Shown in pieces: positions 57,223 through 64,000 of a DNA stretch of 64,000 nt. Position 1 is the first letter of the stretch, and every line of letters starts with the position of its first letter. The translations under genes were made by a program, and so were the position numbers. The stretch is from Candidatus Pelagibacter sp. RS40 (GTDB lineage Bacteria; Pseudomonadota; Alphaproteobacteria; Pelagibacterales; Pelagibacteraceae), in assembly GCF_002101295.1 (NCBI RefSeq), contig NZ_CP020778.1, positions 682,001 through 746,000 on the forward strand, in the 5' to 3' direction. Below the pieces are notes generated by a model. That model was not told the DNA's origin. It saw only the letters and a program-made list of their open reading frames with translations, and did no database searches.

Positions 57223-57909
57223 ATGGAGTGGAATAATAAATATACTTACCCAAAGTCATCAAGATCAATAGAGAATGGATATAGAAAATATTTATTTGGA
57301 GATGAAAAATTACCAAGTGTAACAACTATTTTAAGTGCTACCAAATCTGAGGAAGAAAAAGCGGCTCTTGCAAATTGGAAAGAAAGAGTTGGTCACAAAG
57401 AAGCTAATAGAATAAAAACCGAAGCTTCAACCAGAGGCACATCAATGCATTCATACATTGAAGATTTTTTAAGAGGAAGAATTAACGAAAGTTTTTTTGA
57501 AACGAATGAGCAATATAAAAATATGGCAAAAGAAATAATTGAAAAAGGAATTAAAGGAAGATTACATGAAATTTATGGTATGGAGGAAACACTTTATTAC
57601 CCTGAACAATATGCAGGTACAGCTGACCTAATTGGTTTTTATGAAGGAAAAGATGTTGTTGTAGATTTTAAACAAGCAAATAAACCAAAAAAAGTTGATT
57701 ATATTCAAGATTATTTTTTACAACTTGGAGCATACACTTTAGCTCATGATGTAGTACATCAAACAAAAATGAAAGCAGGAATAATACTTCTATGTACTAA
57801 AGACAATTTATTTCAAGAATTTAAAATTGAAGGGGCCGAATTAGAAATGTATCAAAATTTATTTATGGGAAGGGTTAAAAAATTTTACGAGATGAATAAT
57901 ATATCTTGA
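57223..57909 (+). CDS. PD-(D/E)XK nuclease, MGME1-like
   Basis: A 228-residue nuclease-fold protein. KLPSVTTILSAT near the N-terminus, RGTSMHSYIEDFL, then the catalytic pair Asp in GTADLIG and DFK in VVVDFKQANK, and a helix with QLGAYTLAH. This layout matches the Cas4/AddB-like PD-(D/E)XK enzymes represented by mitochondrial MGME1, which trims single-stranded DNA flaps, and by related phage exonucleases. Length is short compared with MGME1. It sits between rmuC and sbcB, supporting a role in DNA-end processing. Confidence 0.75.
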   Translation: MEWNNKYTYPKSSRSIENGYRKYLFGDEKLPSVTTILSATKSEEEKAALANWKERVGHKEANRIKTEASTRGTSMHSYIEDFLRGRINESFFETNEQYKNMAKEIIEKGIKGRLHEIYGMEETLYYPEQYAGTADLIGFYEGKDVVVDFKQANKPKKVDYIQDYFLQLGAYTLAHDVVHQTKMKAGIILLCTKDNLFQEFKIEGAELEMYQNLFMGRVKKFYEMNNIS

Positions 57910-58036
57910 CTTTAATTTTCCAATTCATAAAAGAGATATTACTAACTAGAAGCTACTTGTTTAGATGCAAAAGGTTTAGTTCAAACAAAAACTTTCCAAA
58001 TACCCATCAAAACTTAGCTAATTTAAGGATCAAATT
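57910..58036. other. Spacer before sbcB
   Basis: A 127-bp A+T-rich spacer. A TTGACT occurs at 57906-57911 but no well-spaced -10 was found. AAGGA stands 7 nt before the sbcB ATG. Nothing else recognised. Confidence 0.3.
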
Positions 58037-59470
58037 ATGAATTTAGCAATTTGGGATATAGAATCATCAAGCGCCAGCACTGACTTTGGTAGCATAATTG
58101 AAATTGGTGGAGTACTTGTTGATGAAAACTTTAAAGAAAAAGACAGATTTAATTTAAGGTGTCGTTTGCCAGAAGGTGAAATCTTTCAGGCTATGGCATT
58201 AATTGTAAATAAAACCTCAATTAAAAAACTTACTCAAGCAAATTTAAGTCATTATCAAATGTTGGCCGAAGTTGAGAAAATCTTCAAAAAATGGAGTCCC
58301 GCAATCTTTCTTGGTTGGTCAAATATTGGTTTTGATGATGAAATGATCAGAAAAGAATTCTTTAAAGGTATAAGATATCCTTATTTAACCAATGCAGCAC
58401 CAAATAAAAGACATGATGGAATAAATATTGCCCGAGCAGCCTATGCAGTAGATCCAAATATTTTAGAGGTAGAATTTAATGAAAAAAATAATGCTGTATT
58501 TAAATTAGAATCTCTTGCACGTATGCAGGGGATCGATTCAAGTGATGCTCACTCGGCACTAGCCGATGCAGAAATGACTGCTAAAGTTTTAAGCATTGTT
58601 AAAAAAAAACAAGAACATACTTGGAATGATTTTTTAAAGACAGCGAATAAATCTGATACCGAAACTATTATTAAAAAAGGTGATATTTTTACTTTAAACG
58701 AATATTATTATGGAAAGTCACGGCTTCATCTAGTAGTTCCACTGCATCCAAAATATTGCATGCATCCAATCTATCAAGGTTGGTATTATTCTGTTGATTT
58801 AAGAACAGATGTTGAGCCATTGTTAAATTTATCAATAAATGAATTAAAGGTTGAAATGAAAAAATCACCTAAGTTTTTAAGAACTATTAGATCAAATAAA
58901 GCTCCAATCATTGTCGATGCAAAATATGGAATGAAAGCAGAACCCTATAATGCAATGGATAAAAGTTTAATAAAGAAAAGAGCAGAAATTGTTCAAAAAA
59001 ATGAAAAATTTTCTCAAAATATTCTTGTTGCTTTAAGAGAGGTGGCAGAGGAAAAAGAACACTCAAAATCACAAGAAGATATTTATGCTGAAGAAAGTAT
59101 TTATACAAAGTTTACCTCAAACAAAGATACCGCATTATTCCCAGCCTGGCATGCTGCATCATGGAAAGATAAATTAAAGTTATTAGACAAATTCGAAGAT
59201 GATAGATTGGTTGGTTTTGGAAAAAAAATTATTTATCAAGAGGCACCTGAAACGTTACCACCTGAGATACTTAAATCTATGAAAAGAGATATCGCTAAAA
59301 GAATATTAAGTGAAAGAAAAGAAAAATGGTGGACTATTCCTACTCTTTACACTGAGATAGATACCTTAAGAGAAAAGTATACAAATGAAAATGATGAGGA
59401 AAAATTAAATCTGCTTGATGAATTCAATAATTACGCAATGTCAATACAGAAAAAATATGAAAATGTATGA
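58037..59470 (+). CDS. sbcB: Exodeoxyribonuclease I
   Basis: A 477-residue DEDD-family 3'-5' single-strand exonuclease, same length as the Escherichia coli enzyme. The exonuclease domain has WDIESSSAS (Asp and Glu), NIGFDDEMIRKEF and HSALADAEMT (catalytic His/Asp); the SH3-like and C-terminal domains follow. ExoI acts in mismatch repair and recombination. It has its own spacer but follows rmuC and the MGME1-like gene on the same strand. Confidence 0.93.
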   Translation: MNLAIWDIESSSASTDFGSIIEIGGVLVDENFKEKDRFNLRCRLPEGEIFQAMALIVNKTSIKKLTQANLSHYQMLAEVEKIFKKWSPAIFLGWSNIGFDDEMIRKEFFKGIRYPYLTNAAPNKRHDGINIARAAYAVDPNILEVEFNEKNNAVFKLESLARMQGIDSSDAHSALADAEMTAKVLSIVKKKQEHTWNDFLKTANKSDTETIIKKGDIFTLNEYYYGKSRLHLVVPLHPKYCMHPIYQGWYYSVDLRTDVEPLLNLSINELKVEMKKSPKFLRTIRSNKAPIIVDAKYGMKAEPYNAMDKSLIKKRAEIVQKNEKFSQNILVALREVAEEKEHSKSQEDIYAEESIYTKFTSNKDTALFPAWHAASWKDKLKLLDKFEDDRLVGFGKKIIYQEAPETLPPEILKSMKRDIAKRILSERKEKWWTIPTLYTEIDTLREKYTNENDEEKLNLLDEFNNYAMSIQKKYENV

Positions 59471-59536
59471 TGTGGATAATTTGAACATATCTATATTAAG
59501 TATTGAATTAAAAAATTAAATTTATATATAAACCAT

Positions 59537-59857
59537 ATGGCAACATTAAAAATTACAGACGAAAATTTTGACACAGAAGTCTTAAAATCATCCAAACCAA
59601 TTGTAGTTGATTTTTGGGCAGAATGGTGCGGACCTTGCAAAATGGTCGGACCGATTTTAGAGGAAATCTCGGATGAAATGGCAAACGATGTATCTATTGC
59701 AAAACATAACATTGATGAAGAGCCTAATACGCCAACAAAATACGGTGTTAGAGGTATACCTACAATGTTACTTTTCAAAGATGGAGAGTTAAAATCGACT
59801 AAAGTTGGAGCAACACCAAAATCAGATATTGTTTCTTGGATAAAAGAAAATATCTAA
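59537..59857 (+). CDS. trxA: Thioredoxin
   Basis: A 106-residue thioredoxin with active site WCGPC (Cys31, Cys34) and the cis-Pro in RGIPTM. It lies convergent with folC, overlapping at the stop codons by 4 nt (CTAA), the usual alphaproteobacterial folC/trxA neighbourhood. Confidence 0.96.
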   Translation: MATLKITDENFDTEVLKSSKPIVVDFWAEWCGPCKMVGPILEEISDEMANDVSIAKHNIDEEPNTPTKYGVRGIPTMLLFKDGELKSTKVGATPKSDIVSWIKENI

Positions 59858-61119
59858 TTTAAATTTAAAACTTCCCCAGCAAGATAAAGAGATCCTGTGA
59901 TAAGTATAATGTCATCTTTTTTAGTAGAAATTTTCTTTAAAGCATCTTCAATAGATTTTTCATAATTTAGATTTGGAAATTTATCTAACTTATTTTTCAG
60001 ATCCTTGCCTTTAATTGAGTTAGGTTGATTTGGAATATCAATTGTTGTTAATGAAGAAATATTTTTAAAATAGCTCATGTATTCTTCATGATCTTTATTA
60101 GCCATCATACCTAAAATTATATGTTTATTACATTTCAGTGTTTGTAAATAATCATTTAATACTTTTGCTCCCAAAGGGTTATGAGATCCATCAACAAATA
60201 GTTGATTATTTTTACATAAATTCTTTAATTTACCTGATTTAATTTCTTGAAGTCTTGCAATACTTTTAATTTTTGTAATTCCAGATTTAATATTTTCATC
60301 AGTTATATTTAAATTTAGATTTCTAGCAGCTGCAACTGCTGTTGCTGAATTATCAATTTGAAATTGTCCCTTTAAATTTGGTTGAGGTAATTTTATTCCT
60401 CCGAACTCATCTTCAAAATAAATAAATTCATTTTCATTAATTAAATAACTAAAGTTATCATTAAACATGACCTTTTTTGCTTCATTTGAGGATAAGGATT
60501 GTTTTATTAATTTTTGTGTATTTTCACTACTTTGTTTGGCTACAACAATCTTAGAATTTAAAAGAGCCGAAGTTTTTTCAAAAATAATTTTTTCAATGGT
60601 TTGTTCGTTTTTAGGAAGCCAATCTAAATGATCTAAGCCTATAGCAGTAACAATACTTAATATATTTTTATCAATTATATTAGTTGCATCAAATCTGTGA
60701 AATAAACCGCTTTCAATTATATTTATATTTTCCCTATATTTGCTTGCATGAAAAAAATAGGCTGCAGTTAAAATTTCAAAATAAGTAATTTCCTCTCCAT
60801 TGTTCACTTCCTCAACTTTTACTAATAAATCTGAAAGATCAGAATCTAAAATTTCCTCATCATTAAATATAAATCTTTCATTAATTCTTTGAATATGGGG
60901 GCTAGTATAAATATTACATTTAATGTTGGCCTCTTTTAAAATTGCTCTTAGCGCCTGAATTGTTGAATACTTTCCATTTGTTCCAACAACAGAAATATAT
61001 TTTAAATCTTTTTGAGGATTACCAAGTTTTTTGCAAAGATTTTTAACTCTATCTAAACTTAAATCTATTTCTTTAGGATGCAGCTTTTGTAAGCGGTTCA
61101 ATATTGTCTGAAGAGTCAT
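59854..61119 (-). CDS. folC: Folylpolyglutamate / dihydrofolate synthase with altered P-loop
   Basis: A 421-residue Mur-ligase-like enzyme adding glutamate to folates. The order of motifs is right: [16 protein letters not shown] start, P-loop [33 protein letters not shown] and [11 protein letters not shown]. However GTNGKGS is the family norm and here Gly is Tyr, and the usual ETGLGGRxDATN has GG replaced by FH. Start at 61119 is supported by N-terminal homology and means a 47-nt overlap with accD. Function is probably retained but specificity may differ. Confidence 0.85.
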   Translation of the reverse strand: MTLQTILNRLQKLHPKEIDLSLDRVKNLCKKLGNPQKDLKYISVVGTNGKYSTIQALRAILKEANIKCNIYTSPHIQRINERFIFNDEEILDSDLSDLLVKVEEVNNGEEITYFEILTAAYFFHASKYRENINIIESGLFHRFDATNIIDKNILSIVTAIGLDHLDWLPKNEQTIEKIIFEKTSALLNSKIVVAKQSSENTQKLIKQSLSSNEAKKVMFNDNFSYLINENEFIYFEDEFGGIKLPQPNLKGQFQIDNSATAVAAARNLNLNITDENIKSGITKIKSIARLQEIKSGKLKNLCKNNQLFVDGSHNPLGAKVLNDYLQTLKCNKHIILGMMANKDHEEYMSYFKNISSLTTIDIPNQPNSIKGKDLKNKLDKFPNLNYEKSIEDALKKISTKKDDIILITGSLYLAGEVLNLN

Positions 61120-62005
61120 TTAATTTTTCTGAATTTAACTCAGTTTCTCTCTTAAGCAATATTGATAAAAGGGTGCTGATTTCTTTTTTTATATCTTTCC
61201 GTTGAATAACTCTGTCAACAAATCCATGTTTTTCGACGAACTCTGACGTTTGAAAGTCTGCGCTCAATTCCTCTTTAACTGTTGCTTGAATTACTCTTTT
61301 ACCAGCAAATGCAATCAAGCATCCAGGTTCAGCAAAATGAATATCACCTAACATTGCAAATGATGCTGTAATACCTCCTGCAGTTGGATCAGTAAAACAA
61401 ACTAAGTAAGGTAAATTATTTTTCTTTAATTCATTAATTGCCAAGGTTGTTCTAGTCATATTTGCTAGTGCAATAGGCGACTCGAACATTCTTTGGCCAC
61501 CCCCACAAGGAAAGAAAACATATGGAGTTTGATTGTCTATTGCGTGTTGAACGCCATAAATAATAGCTTCCCCTTCCGCAGCTCCCACTGATCCACCAAT
61601 AAAATCAAAATTAATTGCACCTGCAGTGATTTCAATTCCATCAACTTTTCCTCTTGCAATCATTACAGCACAGTTCTGATCAGTTTTCTTTCTAGCGGCC
61701 TTTAATCTATCTTTATAAGATTTTGTATCGACCCAATTTAAAGGATCTTCAGCTGGTATAGGCGTTTCAAGAATTTCATAAGCATTCTTACCAAATAAAA
61801 TGTCAAATCTTTGTCTACAACTTATTCGATGGTGTTTACCACAAGAACCACATACCCATAAATTATCTTCAAGTTCTTTTTTTAAAACAGGACCTTTGCA
61901 ACAACTCGTCCAATCTGAATTCTCAATATCTTCTTTTGAAGGTCTTTTCTTTAAAACCTTTTTTATTTTTTCACCAAATTTAATTGCTTTTGTTAACCAG
62001 TTCAT
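61073..62005 (-). CDS. accD: Acetyl-CoA carboxylase carboxyltransferase beta subunit
   Basis: A 310-residue subunit with an N-terminal C4 zinc ribbon (CC...CGSCGKHHRISC pattern, about 32-62) and the crotonase-like carboxyltransferase core (FDFIGGSVGAAEGEAI, LTDPTAGGITASFAMLGD as in the family, FAGKRVIQATVKEEL). The usually conserved SGGARMQE reads GGGQRMFE; the two oxyanion-hole glycines remain. It pairs with AccA (not in the window) for malonyl-CoA synthesis. It overlaps trpA by 4 nt and folC by 47 nt. Confidence 0.92.
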   Translation of the reverse strand: MNWLTKAIKFGEKIKKVLKKRPSKEDIENSDWTSCCKGPVLKKELEDNLWVCGSCGKHHRISCRQRFDILFGKNAYEILETPIPAEDPLNWVDTKSYKDRLKAARKKTDQNCAVMIARGKVDGIEITAGAINFDFIGGSVGAAEGEAIIYGVQHAIDNQTPYVFFPCGGGQRMFESPIALANMTRTTLAINELKKNNLPYLVCFTDPTAGGITASFAMLGDIHFAEPGCLIAFAGKRVIQATVKEELSADFQTSEFVEKHGFVDRVIQRKDIKKEISTLLSILLKRETELNSEKLNDSSDNIEPLTKAAS

Positions 62006-62802
62006 GAAATTTTATTTCTTAATTTAGCCACCACTTTACTTACATTTATGACAGGATTTTGTCTATTGTTTAAACTCCTTGTTATTTCTTTGCAAATAGC
62101 ACTTCCAACCACCAATCCGTCAGCAGATCTTAACTTTGCAATAGTTTTTTCAGTTATCCCAAAGCCAATTACACAATTCTTTTTTGGATCAATTTTTTTT
62201 ATTTTATTATAATTATTTAAAATTTGTTTTGGAGATACTTTAAGCTTCCCTCCTGTAGTTGATAACATACTTATATAGTAAATCATATCATGAGAATCTT
62301 TTATTATATTTTTTAGTCTTTCTTTAGATGTAGTAGGAGATAGTAATTGTACAAAGCTAATAGCTTTTGATTTACATTTTTTTGCAAATCCTTTATTTTC
62401 TGGCCAAGGTAAATCAACAACAATTAATCCATTTACTCCAGAACTTTTACATTTTTTTATAAAATTATTTTCCCCATATTGATAAATCATATTGTAATAA
62501 CCCATTAATATTACTGGTTTTGAATTTTTTGATTTTTTAAAGTCTCTAACCATTTGAAATACATCAGAAATTTTTAATCCATTTTTCAATGCTCTATATG
62601 CACTTGTCTGAATTTGACCTCCATCAGCTATGGGTGTGTTGTGAGGAAATCCGATTTCACAAATATCAACATCCTTAGAAATTGATTTTAATATTTCTAA
62701 AGATTTCTTTTTAGTGTTATCGCCTGCTACTGTATAGGTTAATAAAGCTGGTCTTTTTTTTTCTTTTGCATTTTTAAACGCTAAGTTAATTGGGTTAATC
62801 AT
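62002..62802 (-). CDS. trpA: Tryptophan synthase alpha chain
   Basis: A 266-residue TIM barrel splitting indole-glycerol phosphate to indole. The catalytic Glu (CEIGFP) and Asp (IADGGQIQ) are conserved, as are phosphate-binding GFGI and VGSAI. The otherwise conserved PFSDP reads PHNTP and the flexible loop differs (SMLSTTGGK). It overlaps trpB and accD by 4 nt each. Confidence 0.9.
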   Translation of the reverse strand: MINPINLAFKNAKEKKRPALLTYTVAGDNTKKKSLEILKSISKDVDICEIGFPHNTPIADGGQIQTSAYRALKNGLKISDVFQMVRDFKKSKNSKPVILMGYYNMIYQYGENNFIKKCKSSGVNGLIVVDLPWPENKGFAKKCKSKAISFVQLLSPTTSKERLKNIIKDSHDMIYYISMLSTTGGKLKVSPKQILNNYNKIKKIDPKKNCVIGFGITEKTIAKLRSADGLVVGSAICKEITRSLNNRQNPVINVSKVVAKLRNKIS

Positions 62803-64000
62803 ATTCTTTTGCCCAATCTTCTTTTTAAAATATCTCTATCTTTCTTGGCGTCTCCACATGAATTTACAATTATGACTGTATCTTTATTTAACCTTGGGCA
62901 AATTTTTATTGCTTCAGCAAAAGCATGGCTGGGTTCTAAACTTGGATTAAGTTTTTCGAATTTTGTTACAAGTTTATAAGCATTCAATGCATCTTCATCT
63001 GTTGCGTATGTGTATCTTGCTCTTTTTGTATCTTTTAGAAAACAATGTATTGGACTTACCCCAGGATAATCCAATCCAGCACTTATCGATTCAGTCTCAT
63101 TTATTTGTCCTTCATTATTTTGACAAACGTATGAAGCTGCTCCATGCAGCACACCTAATTTTGCACCTCTGCTTAATGGGGCGGCATGTAATTTTGAGTT
63201 TTTTGGACCTCCTGCTTCAACCCCTATTAATTCAATTTGTGACTTTGGAAAATCAATAAATTCGCTCCAGAAGCCATAAGCTGAACTCCCACCACCAACA
63301 CAATTAATCAATTTAATTTTTTTTGGAATTTTTTTAAATTGAATTTTTATTTGTTTTTTTAATTCTCTTGAAATTTGTGCTGTGCTCCAGCCACAAATTT
63401 TTACAAATATATTTGGACCGACTGTAGAACCTACACACATATGAGTAGTATCACAATTTGATACCCAGTATCTCATGCATTCACTAACTGCATCCACTAA
63501 AGTTTGACTCCCAGTTGTAACTGGGACAATCTCAGCACCATTTTTTTTCATTGCATCACAATTTGGCTTTTGACGTTTAATGTCTTTAGCCCCCATAAAT
63601 ATTTTACATTTAAGTCCAAATTTTTTTGCGGCCATGCTTAACATCTTACCTGCGTATCCTGCTCCAGTATCACCAACAATGTATTTTTTTCCCATACTTT
63701 TACAAAGTAAAGCGTGAACAGTAGCATTATATATTTTGTGAGCACCACCATTTGCGTCAGAAACTACTTTAGCCCAAATTTGAGCACCACCTAAATGTTT
63801 AGAAAGATTTTCTAATTTAATAAAACGAGTAGGTGCACCAATATAATTATTGAAATAAAAGTCCCTTTTTTTTATGAAGCTTTTGTTTTTTCTTAATTTA
63901 GAGAATTCTTTTGTAAGATCATCTACAGGTTTTTTTAATGTTTCAGGAATATAACTTCCACCAAATTTACCGCCCCAGAAACCATATTTATCATGTTGAT
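62799..64000 (-). CDS. trpB: Divergent tryptophan synthase beta chain (5' end outside the window)
   Basis: About 400 codons are visible, from GFWGGKFGGSYIPETLKKPV to the stop, so only a few N-terminal residues are missing. The PLP lysine is kept in GGAHKIYN, as are GGGSSA, SISAGLDYPGV and LEPSHA. Unlike canonical TrpB, ETGAGQHG is DTGAGYAG (catalytic Glu109 to Asp, Gln114 to Tyr, His115 to Ala in Escherichia coli numbering), Ser377 is Cys in VNSCGDA, Asp305 is Arg in KRARY, and the Arg141 region is AMKK. Position between trpA and upstream trp genes is canonical. It may be a functional but unusual TrpB, or a paralogue with another reaction. Confidence 0.85.
   Translation of the reverse strand, partial: QHDKYGFWGGKFGGSYIPETLKKPVDDLTKEFSKLRKNKSFIKKRDFYFNNYIGAPTRFIKLENLSKHLGGAQIWAKVVSDANGGAHKIYNATVHALLCKSMGKKYIVGDTGAGYAGKMLSMAAKKFGLKCKIFMGAKDIKRQKPNCDAMKKNGAEIVPVTTGSQTLVDAVSECMRYWVSNCDTTHMCVGSTVGPNIFVKICGWSTAQISRELKKQIKIQFKKIPKKIKLINCVGGGSSAYGFWSEFIDFPKSQIELIGVEAGGPKNSKLHAAPLSRGAKLGVLHGAASYVCQNNEGQINETESISAGLDYPGVSPIHCFLKDTKRARYTYATDEDALNAYKLVTKFEKLNPSLEPSHAFAEAIKICPRLNKDTVIIVNSCGDAKKDRDILKRRLGKRI

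Noticed and set aside
61073..61119. The 47-nt accD/folC overlap as a frameshift or sequencing error
   Set aside because: Both proteins have complete ends by homology, so it is a real overlap.
63695..63695. An internal Met as the trpB start
   Set aside because: The TrpB frame and homology continue upstream to the window edge, so the gene is open at the right end.

Overview
The window looks like a piece of a streamlined marine alphaproteobacterial chromosome, most likely SAR11 (Candidatus Pelagibacter) or a close relative. This is inferred from very high A+T, lysine/isoleucine/asparagine-rich proteins, almost no intergenic space, and typical alphaproteobacterial gene orders (trpB-trpA-accD-folC facing trxA; murA-DUF2948-hisD; hisS-hisZ-hisG; J-protein-cobS-cobT beside bolA; rpmH-rnpA-yidD-yidC). 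No 16S gene is present to confirm it. I found no insertion sequence, prophage, CRISPR array or integrase; the region reads as core genome.

Layout. 1-10.5 kb: a Suv3-like RNA helicase (cut by the left edge), acetoacetyl-CoA synthetase, a thioesterase preceded by a newly noticed 25-residue membrane mini-protein and tRNA-Arg, a pyruvate dehydrogenase pair (aceE carrying its own lipoyl domain, aceF), a gamma-butyrobetaine-hydroxylase-like oxygenase, an EamA permease and uppP. 10.7-17.4 kb: glutamate synthase gltD-gltB and an ABHD10-like hydrolase. 17.4-27 kb: glycosyltransferase, thrS, infC, rpmI, rplT, pheS, pheT, lepA and tRNA-Ser, a translation block. 27-35.8 kb: gyrB, regB, cobT/cobS/J-protein, bolA, aroB-aroK. 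35.8-40 kb: two exported or membrane proteins of unknown function, then def-fmt-truA. 47.2-39.9 kb (minus strand): one long probable operon rpmH-rnpA-yidD-yidC-argB-HAD-dapD-dapE-HDAC-like-SET. 47.3-52.6 kb: a VTT membrane protein, tRNA-Thr, two small basic proteins, dcd, murA, DUF2948, hisD, infA, tRNA-Phe and a cold-shock gene. 52.6-56 kb: a structured leader with a His-rich mini-ORF, tRNA-His, hisS, hisZ, hisG. 56-59.5 kb: three DNA-processing genes (rmuC, an MGME1-like nuclease, sbcB). 59.5-64 kb: trxA facing folC-accD-trpA-trpB (trpB cut by the right edge).

The most interesting candidates are: (1) the histidine locus, where a His-codon-rich 30-codon ORF overlaps a GC hairpin upstream of tRNA-His, which itself ends 4 nt before the hisS start codon, suggesting histidine-responsive attenuation plus a leaderless hisS message made by tRNA processing; (2) a TrpB that has lost several nearly invariant active-site residues although it sits in the canonical trp position, with its neighbours AccD and FolC also altered in signature motifs; (3) a lipoyl-AceE fusion; (4) the unlisted 25-residue membrane protein with a good Shine-Dalgarno and TAATG coupling to a thioesterase; and (5) a SET-domain methyltransferase next to a histone-deacetylase-family enzyme. 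Convergent genes repeatedly interlock at their stop codons and consecutive genes often share TAATG or ATGA junctions, marks of extreme compaction.

All functional calls come from reading the sequence and from memory of protein families; no database search was run.
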